Origin: Sphingobacterium sp. FBM7-1
GTDB lineage: Bacteria; Bacteroidota; Bacteroidia; Sphingobacteriales; Sphingobacteriaceae
Length of the DNA stretch: 64,000 nt
Assembly (NCBI RefSeq): GCF_020687765.1
Contig: NZ_JAJEWJ010000001.1
Coordinates: forward strand, 372,001-436,000
Reading direction: 5' to 3'
Shown here in pieces: positions 26,501-34,857 of this stretch (its first letter is position 1; each line of letters begins with the position of its first letter). Under the pieces are notes generated by a model. That model ran no database searches. It was given only the letters and a program-made list of their open reading frames with translations, and had not been told where the DNA came from. The translations under genes were made by a program, and so were the position numbers.

Positions 26501-26683
26501 CTGATGGGCTCATTGGGATTGCTCCCGGCCTCACTTTCCTCGGGAATGGGTTCAGAAATTCAGAAACCACTCGCCATTATGATTGTAGGTGGATTGTTGG
26601 TCTGTATGATTTTATCGCTTACAGTATTACCCCAGGTGTTTTATCTGGCGTATCGGAACAAACCCACCAAACCTTCCGAATAA
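23585..26683 (+). CDS. CzcA/CusA-type heavy-metal RND efflux pump
   Basis: A 1032-residue inner-membrane proton/metal antiporter of the heavy-metal efflux RND family. The N-terminus shows I-E-A-F-P-D-V-T-N and V-T-L-P-I-M-K-Q-M-N, hallmarks of the group. There are twelve predicted transmembrane helices with two large periplasmic loops. Proton-relay carboxylates in helix 4 read D-F-G-L-L-L-E-G-T-L-V-I-V-E. The middle residue, Asp in CzcA (D-x5-D-x6-E), is Glu here, so the pattern is D-E-E. The segment then continues E-T-V-F instead of the common E-N. This variation makes the substrate hard to assign between divalent (Zn/Co/Cd) and monovalent (Cu/Ag) classes. It is third in the operon, 10 bp after the adaptor. 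Confidence 0.93.
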   Translation: MQKFIQNIVAFSLKNPVIVFFLTGLLAVVGIISLKHTPIEAFPDVTNTRARIITQWSGRSAEEMEKFVTLPIMKQMNTIPKKTDVRSISLFGLSVVTVIFDDDVDDFYAQQYASNRLQGIDLPDGAEANIEPPYGATGEIFRYVIRSSRPIKEITAIQDWVIERELVAVPGVADIVSFGGEEKIYELKINPVDLANYDLSPLDVYEAVAKSNINVGGDVIERGSQAYVVRGVGLLESVADIENILIEVRGNTPILVKHVAQVEISAKPRLGQVGLQDEDDLVQGVVVMLRGENPDEVIPGLKSKIEELNNTILPKDVKIEPFIDRTELVEATVNTVAKNIVEGIFLVSVIVFIFLYNWRTTVIVASVIPLSFLFAIMMLRIQGLPANLISMGAIDFGLLLEGTLVIVETVFVAMEKKAHQVGMPAFNKMSKSGLIKKSAGSVAGYIVFAQIILIVALIPIFSFQKVEGKMFSPLAFTLGYALLGSLILSITYVPVMCRFLLRKNIVERENFISRFFKNAMYRLFLWTERRKKLTILAFVALIAICGVRFISYGTEFIPKLNEGALYVRATLPNSVSLRESTRLAKEMKDKIRSFEEVKFVLNQVGRPNDGTDPTGFFNIEFHIQLYPDKEWESKLSKDELIEEMRNELQSYPGIVFGFSQPIQDNVEEYVAGVKSSLVVKIFGNDLFKLEEYADQVADAIGDVAGIEDLNVYRNIGLPELRIQLHDHKMARYGVDIANAQAVVEMAIGGRAATTFYEEDQMFDVRIRFAPEYRDDEEKIGDILIPTGSGTKIPLSEIATIGYITGPTFIYREGSSRYIAVGFSIEGRDLGSTIAEAKAKVAEKVNIPKENKVVWAGEFESKERATAQLAVIVPAVLLLILFLLYFNFGTVKDTMIAASTIPFAFIGGFISLWLTGTVFGISAGIGFIILFGVNTINSIILIAVMKDNLRKMDVKEAVSKGVFDRIRPIVMIALMGSLGLLPASLSSGMGSEIQKPLAIMIVGGLLVCMILSLTVLPQVFYLAYRNKPTKPSE

Positions 26684-26847
26684 AAGAGACCAACCCATAA
26701 CGGTGGCCATTCCTGTCAAAAACACACTTATCCTGCTCTATTGTCGCACAGCTGCAATATTGACAGCCGGGTAAGAACAGTTTGCAGCTAGAATTGTCAA
26801 GAAAATGTCGGTTTATAGGGAAATAAGGCTACAAAAGGTGCAAAACT

Positions 26848-26910
26848 GTTAAAATCTTGTTAAAAACAACCTATCCAAAAAGCGGGGCACAGAGGTTGAT
26901 TATAGTTTAA
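26848..26910 (+). promoter_or_regulatory. Tandem GTTAA promoter of small RNA, copy C
   Basis: GTTAA at 26848 and 26859 (11 bp apart). The -7 position 26903-26910 reads TAGTTTAA, a weak match, but lies exactly 44 bp after the second motif. The rest of the region is unrelated to copies A and D, so the conserved spacing is informative. Confidence 0.5.
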
Positions 26911-26917
26911 TACTTTT

Positions 26918-26981
26918 CATAATTTAGGTTTATAATTGGTTAGTTAGCAAAATCCTGAGGTTCCCCGCCTCAGGATTTTTT
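26918..26981 (+). ncRNA. Predicted small RNA, C-loop hairpin family, copy C
   Basis: The leader CATAATTTAGGTTTATAATT is identical to copy A, with a shorter TTAG repeat. It is followed by the AATCCTGAGG/CCTCAGGATT stem with TTCCCCG loop and T-run. It lies about 240 bp downstream of the czcA stop with its own promoter motifs, so although it could also stop read-through from the pump operon it is not simply that operon's terminator. Confidence 0.65.
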
Positions 26982-27094
26982 CTTCGGTATTTTAAGCAGG
27001 ATGCTACAGGATACTTCTTGTCAGAAATTGACATACATTCGTGGCTAGGGCGGAATGCCAAGTAAATAAAGCTAATTAACTGAATGGTTAAAAA

Positions 27095-28165
27095 ATGAGA
27101 ATTAATAAGTACACTATATTTAAAGCGGCAGCACAGTTAGCTAAGCCTATCTCCGATGCGACTCACCAACTTACCGAGATTTCATTTCTGGTGCTGCGCA
27201 TTGAAACTGACTCAGGGATTGTAGGGGAATCTTATCTATTGAGTTTCCAATATAGTCCGCGAGCAATTATTGGCGCGTTGAGAGACGTCGGCGAGATGTT
27301 GCAAGGTGAAGCTATACATAATACGGTTCAGAGTTTTGAGCGAATCAATCACGAAAACGAATATTTTGGAATAGAAGGCATTAACCGGTGGGCGCAGGCT
27401 GCTTTCAATATTGCGATGTGGGACGCCTGGAGTAAATCCTTAAATCAACCTATTTGGAAAGTTCTGGGAGGTGTTGCTCGTCCCATACCTATTTACGGCA
27501 GTGGCGGCTGGAGTTCTTATAATATTGATGAACTTATTGAGGAGGTAACTTCCTACAAGCGTCGTGGTTTTCAAGCAGTCAAGATCAAGGTTGGAAAACC
27601 TGATTGGCGGGAAGATTTCGAACGTCTACGCCTGGTAAGAGAAGCTGTCGGCGATGAGATCGGAATCATGATGGACGCCAATCAAGGTATGAAGGTTCCC
27701 GAGGCGCTAGCATTGGCAAGGGCAGCACAGCAATTAAATATATATTGGTTTGAAGAACCTATAGATCATCAAGATTTCCAAGGTTATCAATTGCTGCGTA
27801 ATCAGTCAGGTATATCAATTGCTATGGGTGAACGCGAATACAGTACGTCGCCCCTGCGCGAGCTGATCAAATTGAATGCAATTGATATATGGCAGCCGGA
27901 TATTTTACGTTTGGGCGGTGTAGAGGCATGGCGCGATAGTGCGGCGGTCGCAAAAAGCAATCATATCCCGGTTTTACCGCATTATTATAAGGATTACGAC
28001 GTTCCCCTATTGTGTACCATTAGTAATGGTAAAGGAGCTGAATCGTTTGACTGGATTGATCCACTCATCGACTTTCCCCTCCAAATTGAAAACGGCATGG
28101 CACTGCCTCACGATCGTCCAGGGTGGGGATTTTCTTTCAAAGACAGTGGTTTAACGGAATTATAA
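27095..28165 (+). CDS. Enolase-superfamily (mandelate racemase/muconate lactonizing) enzyme
   Basis: A 356-residue acid-sugar or related dehydratase/racemase. The N-terminal capping domain is followed by the barrel with visible catalytic residues. These are a K-x-K at V-K-I-K-V-G (about 165), metal ligands Asp in M-M-D-A-N-Q (about 193), Glu in W-F-E-E-P (about 220) and Glu in M-G-E-R-E (about 246), then W-Q-P-D-I-L-R and a general-acid/base His in L-P-H-Y (about 300). The pattern fits the MLE/MR subgroups. It is followed 7 bp later by an SDR gene, so the two probably form a small catabolic operon acting on one substrate, possibly a sugar acid. Confidence 0.88.
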   Translation: MRINKYTIFKAAAQLAKPISDATHQLTEISFLVLRIETDSGIVGESYLLSFQYSPRAIIGALRDVGEMLQGEAIHNTVQSFERINHENEYFGIEGINRWAQAAFNIAMWDAWSKSLNQPIWKVLGGVARPIPIYGSGGWSSYNIDELIEEVTSYKRRGFQAVKIKVGKPDWREDFERLRLVREAVGDEIGIMMDANQGMKVPEALALARAAQQLNIYWFEEPIDHQDFQGYQLLRNQSGISIAMGEREYSTSPLRELIKLNAIDIWQPDILRLGGVEAWRDSAAVAKSNHIPVLPHYYKDYDVPLLCTISNGKGAESFDWIDPLIDFPLQIENGMALPHDRPGWGFSFKDSGLTEL

Positions 28166-28172
28166 GATAGCT

Positions 28173-28940
28173 ATGGAAAATTTTATTGCGAAGATGTATT
28201 CGCTGAAAGGGCTTACGGCGATTGTTACAGGAGCTTCTAGCGGACTAGGGCTGCATCAAGCAATCGCATTGGCAAATTGCGGTGCTACCGTATTTGCATT
28301 AAGTAGATCGGGTGAACCTAAGGTAATTCCTGATGCCCCGCTTCCGGATAATCTTTTTTTCGAAAAGTTGGACGTTTCGTCTTCTGCAGACGTTCGTCAA
28401 AAGTTTAAGGAAATCGGTGAAGCAGGCGGAATTGATATCTTAGTCAATAATGCGGGCATAACGCAACGTATCCGGGCTGAAGATATGACGGAGCAAATAT
28501 GGCGAGAAATTCACGACGTAAATGTGGATGCCGTGTTCAAATGTTCGCAGGCTGCTTACCCTTATTTGAAATCGTCGCTACATGTAGGCCGTATAATTAA
28601 TATTTCTTCGATGGCTTCTTATTTAGGTTTTAGTGAGGTCGTCCCTTATTCCTCCTCGAAATCGGCCGTTTTAGGCATTACTCGCGGATTAGCGGTCGAA
28701 TGGAGTGCGGATAATATCTTGGTTAATTCGGTTTCCCCGGGGTGGTTCCCGTCACTGATGAGCCAGCAGGTTATGGACGAAGATCGAAAATCAAAGATAT
28801 TAAATAGGATGCCGCTCCACCGATTCGGCCGACCGGAAGAGCTAGCGGCTATGATTTGTTTTTTGGCGTCACCTGCCGCAACTTATATTACCGGACAAGA
28901 CTTTAGCGTGGATGGTGGTGCATTGGCTTTCGGATTTTGA
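28173..28940 (+). CDS. Short-chain dehydrogenase/reductase
   Basis: A 255-residue classical SDR. The nucleotide-binding motif T-G-A-S-S-G-L-G is near residue 18, N-N-A-G near 91, catalytic Ser in I-S-S-M-A-S and the Tyr-Lys pair in Y-S-S-S-K (about 160-164), then N-S-V-S-P-G-W. Similar enzymes act on gluconate or other polyols with NAD(P). It lies 7 bp downstream of an enolase-superfamily gene, and the combination suggests sugar-acid dissimilation; the exact substrate is not readable. The C-terminal G-Q-D-F-S-V-D-G-G is typical and shows a full-length protein. Confidence 0.92.
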   Translation: MENFIAKMYSLKGLTAIVTGASSGLGLHQAIALANCGATVFALSRSGEPKVIPDAPLPDNLFFEKLDVSSSADVRQKFKEIGEAGGIDILVNNAGITQRIRAEDMTEQIWREIHDVNVDAVFKCSQAAYPYLKSSLHVGRIINISSMASYLGFSEVVPYSSSKSAVLGITRGLAVEWSADNILVNSVSPGWFPSLMSQQVMDEDRKSKILNRMPLHRFGRPEELAAMICFLASPAATYITGQDFSVDGGALAFGF

Positions 28941-29046
28941 GAAAAACATTTTAATGGTCGCGAAGGCGCATAATTACTGAAACAACGCAATTATAAATTT
29001 TGTTTGTATAAGTGTACAATTTTATTTTCTTTCTACAAAATTTTTA

Positions 29047-29054
29047 TACCTTTG
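29047..29054 (+). promoter_or_regulatory. -7 box of secDF
   Basis: TACCTTTG, a perfect TAnnTTTG, implies a leader of about 70 nt before the secDF ATG. The leader shows no clear riboswitch-like hairpin by eye. Confidence 0.55.
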
Positions 29055-29131
29055 CGAATCTTGGTTAAGTATTATTAAGCTAAATCGCAAACAAGATTAT
29101 ATAAACTACAAACAAATACACGAAGACAGAA

Positions 29132-32125
29132 ATGCAGAGTAAAGGGCTGATTAAATTTTTGGTAGTAGTGGTGTCAATAGCATGCCTCTATTCCCTATCA
29201 TTCACATTTGTTACACGAAAAGTAGAACGAGACGCAGCGGAATATGCCAAAGGCGATATGGCCAAAGAAAAGGCTTATCTGGATTCCATAGCGGGTGAGG
29301 AAGTTTACAATTTAGGACTGGCTAAGTTCACCTATAGGGAAGCTAAAGCACATGAACTGGCTTTAGGTCTGGATCTTAAAGGCGGAATGAACGTAACCAT
29401 GGAGATCTCCTTGGACGAGCTCATTAGCAATCTAGCCAATAATCCGACGGATGAGAATTTTAACAAAGCACTCGAATCTGCGGTTCAAAAGAGTAAATCG
29501 GTAAACAGAGGTGTTGTTGAACTATTTGTTGACGAATATAAAGCGACCGGAGCGGGAACACCTTTAGCTACTTTCTTCGCTACAAGCGATAACGCAGCGC
29601 TTATTAAAGGAACAAGCTCTGATAGCGAAGTTCGCAGCTTCTTAAACAAAGAGGCGGATAACGCGATTGAGAACTCGTTCAAAGTATTGCGTACGCGTAT
29701 TGACAAGTTTGGTGTGGCTTCGCCGAATATCCAAATTCAACAAGGTACTAACCGTATATTAATCGAACTTCCGGGGGTTAACGACGAACAACGTGTACGT
29801 AACCTCCTGCAAGGATCAGCCAAATTAGAGTTCTACGATACACACGATAACTTTCAGGTGTATCCGTTGTTGGAAAACATCAACAACATCTTAGCGAGTT
29901 CCTTACGTTCTGAAACACCAGCACAAGCGGTAACTAATGATTCTACTGCACAAGATAGCTCAGCTAGCGACGAAAATCTTCTCGCTAATTTAGGAGCAGC
30001 AACGAAAGATAGTACCGATACGGCAGCTGTTTCTGCAGAACTTGCAGCGAGCAACCCTTTATTTTCAATCTTGAATCCGGCTACCTATATCGACCAAAAC
30101 GGACAACCAAATTTGAGCCCTGGTGCGATGGTGGGTATTGCGAACTTGAAAGATACAGCTCGCGTAAACGATTACTTAAATCGTCCAGAAGTACAAGCGA
30201 ATATCCCCGGAAATTTGAAGTTCTTATGGGCAGTTAAACCAGAACAAAGAAGCCCTAGCTTCCTTTCTTTATATGCCATCAAAACATCTGGTCCGGAAAA
30301 TGGCGCCGTTTTAACGGGTGATGTCATTACGGATGCACGAGATGATTTCAATGAACACAACCATCCGGTAGTATCGATGTCCATGAACACCGAAGGTGCC
30401 CGTCAGTGGCGTAAAATTACGGCGCAGGCAGCACAGAATAACAATTCGGCGATTGCGATCGTATTGGACGGTGTTGTATACTCTGCACCTGGTGTAAACG
30501 AGGAAATTCCGAACGGAAACTCTTCTATCTCCGGTAACTTCACCATTGAAGATACAAAAGACTTAGCGAACGTATTAAAAGCAGGTCGTCTTCCAACGAC
30601 AGCTAAAATCGTGGAAGAAGCTATTGTAGGTCCGTCTTTAGGACAGGCTGCTATCGATGCGGGTGTGGACTCGTCCGTTATTGCCCTGATCGTGGTGATG
30701 ATTTTCATGGTAGCTTACTATAACCGTGCAGGTATCGCGGCGAACATCGCGGTATTATTCAACGTATTCTTCTTGATGGGTATTCTAGCTTCCCTAAATG
30801 CGGTGCTCACCTTACCGGGTATTGCAGGTATCGTGTTAACGATGGGAACAGCGGTGGATGCCAACGTACTGATATATGAACGTATCCGGGAAGAATTAGG
30901 CCTAGGTAAATCCATCCGTCAAGCAATTGCGGACGGTTATAAAAATGCCATGCCTTCAATCTTAGACTCCCAGATCACGACGTTCTTGGTAGGTCTCGTA
31001 TTGTTCTTCTTCGGTAGTGGTCCAATCTTAGGCTTCGCTACCACGTTGATGATCGGTATTATTACTTCGTTGTTTACGTCTATTTTTATCTCGCGTTTGA
31101 TCTTCGAATACATGTTATCGAAAGACTGGAAGGTATCCGTATCCTTCCCCTGGTCTGCAAACACCTTGAAAAACGCGAATTTCCAATTTATCAAAAAACG
31201 TAAGGTATTTTACGGCATTTCGGTGATTGCTTCGGTGATTGCACTAGTTGCAATATTCACGAAAGGTTTCACCTTGGGTGTGGATTTCAGTGGCGGACGA
31301 ACCTATACGGTTGCTTATGAACAAGCCGTTAATTTGGAAGAAGTACGGGCGAACCTAGATGAGGTATTTGGCTTAACTACAGAGGTAAAAACCTTCGGTA
31401 GTGAAAACCAAGTTCGCGTGACGACAACATACCACGTAGCAGAAACCAGCGATGAGGCGGATGCAGAAGTATTGGGTAAATTGAATGAGGGTCTTTCTAA
31501 AGTGCAGGGCAATAGTTACGAAATCCTTTCTTCACAGAAGGTTGGGCCAAGTATCGCTACGGACATTAAAGACCGCGCGATATGGTCGAGTATATTCTCG
31601 GTATTAATTATCGCGGGTTATATTTTGGTACGTTTCCAAAAATGGCAATACTCTGTCGGTGCAGCGATCTCCACGATTCACGATGCGATCATCCTATTGG
31701 GTTTATTCTCTATCCTGGATGGCATTGTTCCTTTCTCTTTGGACATCGACCAGCATTTTGTGGCGGCCATCTTGACTGTCGTTGCTTACTCCGTAAACGA
31801 TACGGTGGTTGTATTTGACCGTCTACGGGAATATCTAGGCAAACCAAACGCACACAAAGTTGGCTTTGACACGACGGTGAACAGTGCGATCAACTCGACA
31901 TTGAGCCGTACCATCATTACCTCATTAACGATTATCTTCGTGTTGGCGGTATTATTTATTTTCGGTGGCGAGGTTATCCGCGGGTTCTCCTTTGCGATAT
32001 TAATCGGTATCGTAGTGGGTACTTATTCTTCGATTTTCCTAGCTGCTCCAGCGGTTTATGACCTTAGAAAGGGTCAGGCTATCGCGGAAGAAAAACCAGA
32101 AAAAGTAAAAGTCGTGACGCCATAA
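29132..32125 (+). CDS. secDF: Protein translocase subunit SecDF (fusion)
   Basis: A 997-residue fusion of SecD (about 1-650) and SecF (about 680-985), which uses the proton gradient to help the Sec translocon export proteins. The SecD half has the first transmembrane segment, G-L-D-L-K-G-G-M-N-V-T-M, a large periplasmic domain with an unusually long Ser/Thr/Ala-rich insertion (about 265-305), and the membrane block with A-V-D-A-N-V-L-I-Y-E-R-I-R-E-E. The SecF half starts with V-D-F-S-G-G-R-T-Y and ends with N-D-T-V-V-V-F-D-R-L-R. Single-chain SecDF is normal in Bacteroidota. A strong terminator follows, so it is transcribed alone. Confidence 0.97.
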   Translation: MQSKGLIKFLVVVVSIACLYSLSFTFVTRKVERDAAEYAKGDMAKEKAYLDSIAGEEVYNLGLAKFTYREAKAHELALGLDLKGGMNVTMEISLDELISNLANNPTDENFNKALESAVQKSKSVNRGVVELFVDEYKATGAGTPLATFFATSDNAALIKGTSSDSEVRSFLNKEADNAIENSFKVLRTRIDKFGVASPNIQIQQGTNRILIELPGVNDEQRVRNLLQGSAKLEFYDTHDNFQVYPLLENINNILASSLRSETPAQAVTNDSTAQDSSASDENLLANLGAATKDSTDTAAVSAELAASNPLFSILNPATYIDQNGQPNLSPGAMVGIANLKDTARVNDYLNRPEVQANIPGNLKFLWAVKPEQRSPSFLSLYAIKTSGPENGAVLTGDVITDARDDFNEHNHPVVSMSMNTEGARQWRKITAQAAQNNNSAIAIVLDGVVYSAPGVNEEIPNGNSSISGNFTIEDTKDLANVLKAGRLPTTAKIVEEAIVGPSLGQAAIDAGVDSSVIALIVVMIFMVAYYNRAGIAANIAVLFNVFFLMGILASLNAVLTLPGIAGIVLTMGTAVDANVLIYERIREELGLGKSIRQAIADGYKNAMPSILDSQITTFLVGLVLFFFGSGPILGFATTLMIGIITSLFTSIFISRLIFEYMLSKDWKVSVSFPWSANTLKNANFQFIKKRKVFYGISVIASVIALVAIFTKGFTLGVDFSGGRTYTVAYEQAVNLEEVRANLDEVFGLTTEVKTFGSENQVRVTTTYHVAETSDEADAEVLGKLNEGLSKVQGNSYEILSSQKVGPSIATDIKDRAIWSSIFSVLIIAGYILVRFQKWQYSVGAAISTIHDAIILLGLFSILDGIVPFSLDIDQHFVAAILTVVAYSVNDTVVVFDRLREYLGKPNAHKVGFDTTVNSAINSTLSRTIITSLTIIFVLAVLFIFGGEVIRGFSFAILIGIVVGTYSSIFLAAPAVYDLRKGQAIAEEKPEKVKVVTP

Positions 32126-32150
32126 TAGCCAATCACGGGTTATCCATAGA

Positions 32151-32186
32151 AAAGGTCTCTGAAAATGCTCAGAGACCTTTTTTTTT
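32151..32186 (+). terminator. Rho-independent terminator of secDF
   Basis: AAAGGTCTCTGA, loop AAATGC, TCAGAGACCTTT then a run of T residues: a 12-bp stem 26 bp after the secDF stop. It is AT-symmetric at its base and may also act on the opposite strand. Confidence 0.85.
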
Positions 32187-32310
32187 ATCATCATTTTTAC
32201 ATCATTTAATGATCGAGCCTAGTTGATTGCTATAATTTTTCCTAGTTTTGGACATGGTAAAAAAGCATTGGATAAAACCTGCCTTAATAGCCATAAAAAA
32301 CATTATACGA

Positions 32311-32901
32311 ATGAAACACATATTCACAAGTCTTGTTATCAGCTCTTGCACTTTATTTAGTGCTTGCCAATCCAATACCAACAATACGAATGCGGCGAAC
32401 GTGCAGCACCCCTCGGAACAACATGCTGCTCATCAGGGCGCAGCTACTACGCAACCTGCAGCTCCCCTCATCAAAAAGGCAGCCAAGCAATTGCCTGCTT
32501 TTAAATTCTACAAGGTGAAGTCGGGTATTGGCTTTACCAATGAGGACGTAGCGGCTAACCGTAATAGCGTATTTATACTTTTTGATCCAAGCTGCGGACA
32601 TTGCCAACAAGAAGCGGGTCACATCGGTAAAAACTACGACAAACTGAAAAATGTCAACTTGTATTTTATTTCCATGAATGACCCGGCGTTGATGGCCTCC
32701 TTTCTCGAGACTTTCGGTAAGGAACTAGTGGACAAACCGAATGTGGAAGTTCTTTACGACAGAAACCAAGAATTTATCCAGAAAATTCATGTGCCGGCAC
32801 AGTTTCCTGCAAACTATGTATATGGTCCGGACGGTACGTTGAAAAACTACTGGGACGGAGAAAAAAGCATTGATTTCCTTTTAGCTGAGTTTACTAAGTA
32901 A
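32311..32901 (+). CDS. Thioredoxin-fold lipoprotein
   Basis: A 196-residue exported protein from the ATG at 32311, which opens a lipoprotein signal (M-K-H-I-F-T-S-L-V-I-S-S) with lipobox L-F-S-A-C; an in-frame upstream ATG at 32248 would bury it. After a low-complexity His/Ala/Gln stretch the thioredoxin-like domain carries the redox motif C-G-H-C in F-D-P-S-C-G-H-C-Q-Q-E. It ends in a cis-Pro region (A-Q-F-P-A-N-Y-V-Y) and Y-G-P-D-G-T-L-K. It is probably a membrane-anchored thiol-disulfide protein in the periplasm. The gap gene follows 15 bp later, but functional linkage is unlikely. Confidence 0.82.
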   Translation: MKHIFTSLVISSCTLFSACQSNTNNTNAANVQHPSEQHAAHQGAATTQPAAPLIKKAAKQLPAFKFYKVKSGIGFTNEDVAANRNSVFILFDPSCGHCQQEAGHIGKNYDKLKNVNLYFISMNDPALMASFLETFGKELVDKPNVEVLYDRNQEFIQKIHVPAQFPANYVYGPDGTLKNYWDGEKSIDFLLAEFTK

Positions 32902-32916
32902 AATCGTTTTATTTTC

Positions 32917-33915
32917 ATGAGAATTGCAATCAATGGCTTTGGACGGATCGGCCGCAATACCTTACGGAATATTTATCGGCGTGGTCTTCAAGAGGGTTTA
33001 CAGATTGTTGCTATCAATGATTTAGCGGATACCGCTACCCTCGCCCATTTGCTGAAATACGATTCGGTACACGGTCCCTTTAGCACGAAGGTAGAACATG
33101 ATGAAAAGCACCTCATCATCGAAGGGAAAGCCATAGCCATACTAAAAGAAAAAGGTCCGCTTAAGCTCCCTTGGAAGGACTTAGCGGTGGATGTGGTTAT
33201 CGAGTCTACCGGTGCCTTCACCACGCAGGAGAAAGCTGCCTTGCATTTAGCGGCCGGCGCTAAACAAACCATTATTTCGGCTCCCTCTCCCGATAAGGAG
33301 GTGCCGACGGTTGTGCTGGGCGTGAACGATCACACCTTTGCTTGGGATACACCCTTATTTTCCAACGCTTCTTGTACAACGAACAATGTGGCTCCGCTGG
33401 TAAAGATTTTAGATGAGAACTGGGGGATCAACGACGGCTATATTACCACGGTGCATTCCATGACCGGTGATCAGAACCTGCACGATGCTCCACACCGGGA
33501 TCTACGCAGAGCGCGTGCTGCATCGTCTTCTATTATACCGACCACAACGGGTGCGGCCAAAGCAATTACGAATGTATTTCCGCATCTGGAGGGAAAACTA
33601 GGTGGGGCCGGCATACGCGTACCGGTACTTAATGGTTCACTGACGGACTTCACTTGTACGCTTAAGAAACAAACAACCGTAGCAGAGATCAACGCGAAAT
33701 TTAACGAGGCTGCAGAAGGAAGTCTGAAAGACATTCTTTTCTATACCGAAGATCCGATTGTTTCCGTGGATATCATCAACAATCCTTACTCCTGTATTTT
33801 TGATGCGCAACTGACCTCTATTGTAGGTGGGTTAGTTAAGGTAGTGGGCTGGTACGATAACGAGTTTGGCTATTCCAACCGATTGGTGGATATATTGCTT
33901 AAAGTTCACCAATAA
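32917..33915 (+). CDS. gap: Type I glyceraldehyde-3-phosphate dehydrogenase
   Basis: A 332-residue enzyme of glycolysis and gluconeogenesis converting glyceraldehyde-3-phosphate to 1,3-bisphosphoglycerate with NAD. It begins M-R-I-A-I-N-G-F-G-R-I-G-R-N (Rossmann motif). The catalytic Cys is in S-N-A-S-C-T-T-N (about 151), the His in T-V-H-S-M-T (about 177), and the C-terminal W-Y-D-N-E-F-G-Y-S is intact. Full length. It ends 17 bp inside the convergent TIGR02757 gene. Whether this is the main glycolytic copy cannot be judged from one window. Confidence 0.96.
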   Translation: MRIAINGFGRIGRNTLRNIYRRGLQEGLQIVAINDLADTATLAHLLKYDSVHGPFSTKVEHDEKHLIIEGKAIAILKEKGPLKLPWKDLAVDVVIESTGAFTTQEKAALHLAAGAKQTIISAPSPDKEVPTVVLGVNDHTFAWDTPLFSNASCTTNNVAPLVKILDENWGINDGYITTVHSMTGDQNLHDAPHRDLRRARAASSSIIPTTTGAAKAITNVFPHLEGKLGGAGIRVPVLNGSLTDFTCTLKKQTTVAEINAKFNEAAEGSLKDILFYTEDPIVSVDIINNPYSCIFDAQLTSIVGGLVKVVGWYDNEFGYSNRLVDILLKVHQ

Positions 33916-34675
33916 CACCAATACCGAACAGTGCAAAATCATATTTGACGGGATCCTCGGGATCGAAGTGTTTTAGATTCTCCGTGAGTTCAACAGCTGT
34001 TTTCCAGTTCACTTTATCCGAGCTGATCAGCCCAAACTTATGGGCCACACGCTCCACATGCACATCGCAGGGGCAGATCAGGTCGCGGGGTTTTATCCGG
34101 TTCCAGATACCAAAGTCTACGCCTTTGTCGTCTTTCCGGACCATCCAGCGTAAAAACATATTCAGACGCTTGCAGCTCGACTTCTGTAAGGGCGAACTGA
34201 CGTGCTTTTTCGTGCGGATGGGATGATCGGGTAAGGAAAAGAAATAGGCCTTAAATTCGTTTAAAGATCGCTCCATGGAAAAGGGCTCACCTGCTTGGTT
34301 TCCAATCAGGAAAGCATCTTCAAGTGAAGGGAATGTACTATAGTGAAAATGCAGAAAAGACACAAAGTATAACAGGTCGGTGTCGTTAAAGGTACGGTGT
34401 TTAAATCCTAAAAGGTTCTTCAAGTCGGAGGCTTCGTGCTCCCGGATAAAATTCGCTGGCTGACCGTCGAAACGATCAATAAGATCTTTGCATTTGTTGA
34501 TAATCGTTTTGCGCTGCCCCCAAGCCAAGATAGCCGCAAAGAAGCCCATGATTTCTATATCTTGCTGCTCCCGGAACAGATGCGGAATACAGATCGGATC
34601 GTTTTCAATAAACGTGGGTTGGTTAAATGCTGCTACTTTATCGTCTAGAAATTCTTTGATGTCGAAATCTGCCAT
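33899..34675 (-). CDS. TIGR02757 family protein (DUF2400)
   Basis: A 258-residue member of the TIGR02757 (DUF2400) family, common in Bacteroidota and without a known function. Typical phrases are I-E-N-D-P-I-C-I-P-H, D-I-E-I-M-G-F-F-A-A-I-L-A-W-G-Q-R, R-L-N-M-F-L-R-W-M-V-R, D-L-I-C-P-C-D-V-H-V-E-R-V-A and G-I-G-V. The pattern of a helical fold with a central R-W-M-V-R and C-P-x-D-x-H resembles HhH-GPD-like DNA glycosylases, which I note as a loose similarity only. It converges on gap with a 17-bp overlap of coding ends. A minus-strand TATCTTTA about 25-30 bp upstream may be its -7 box. Confidence 0.88.
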   Translation of the reverse strand: MADFDIKEFLDDKVAAFNQPTFIENDPICIPHLFREQQDIEIMGFFAAILAWGQRKTIINKCKDLIDRFDGQPANFIREHEASDLKNLLGFKHRTFNDTDLLYFVSFLHFHYSTFPSLEDAFLIGNQAGEPFSMERSLNEFKAYFFSLPDHPIRTKKHVSSPLQKSSCKRLNMFLRWMVRKDDKGVDFGIWNRIKPRDLICPCDVHVERVAHKFGLISSDKVNWKTAVELTENLKHFDPEDPVKYDFALFGIGVIGEL

Positions 34676-34832
34676 ACCTTTGCTTATCCATCCTTTGATT
34701 TGCGCTAAAGATACCCTTTTTCGTGTTTATTGCCTGACCAATGATTGGATTAGTAAGGGGCGGGATGTTAAAATTTTTAAGCCGCGATTTATTTCATTCT
34801 TTTTTGAGGGAAAAAAGAACGTATAAAAGCGT

Positions 34833-34840
34833 TACCTTTG
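34833..34840 (+). promoter_or_regulatory. -7 box of rlmF
   Basis: TACCTTTG, a perfect TAnnTTTG, lies 17 bp before the ATG at 34858. Since it falls downstream of an in-frame ATG at 34741, it shows that translation starts at 34858. Confidence 0.6.
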
Positions 34841-34857
34841 CATCAAATCACGCATAT

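Noticed and set aside
14939..26981. Reading the C-loop hairpins as ordinary terminators of upstream genes
   Set aside because: Copies A and B have no upstream gene in reach, each hairpin lies about 35 bp behind its own promoter-like box, and leader and loop are conserved beyond what termination requires.
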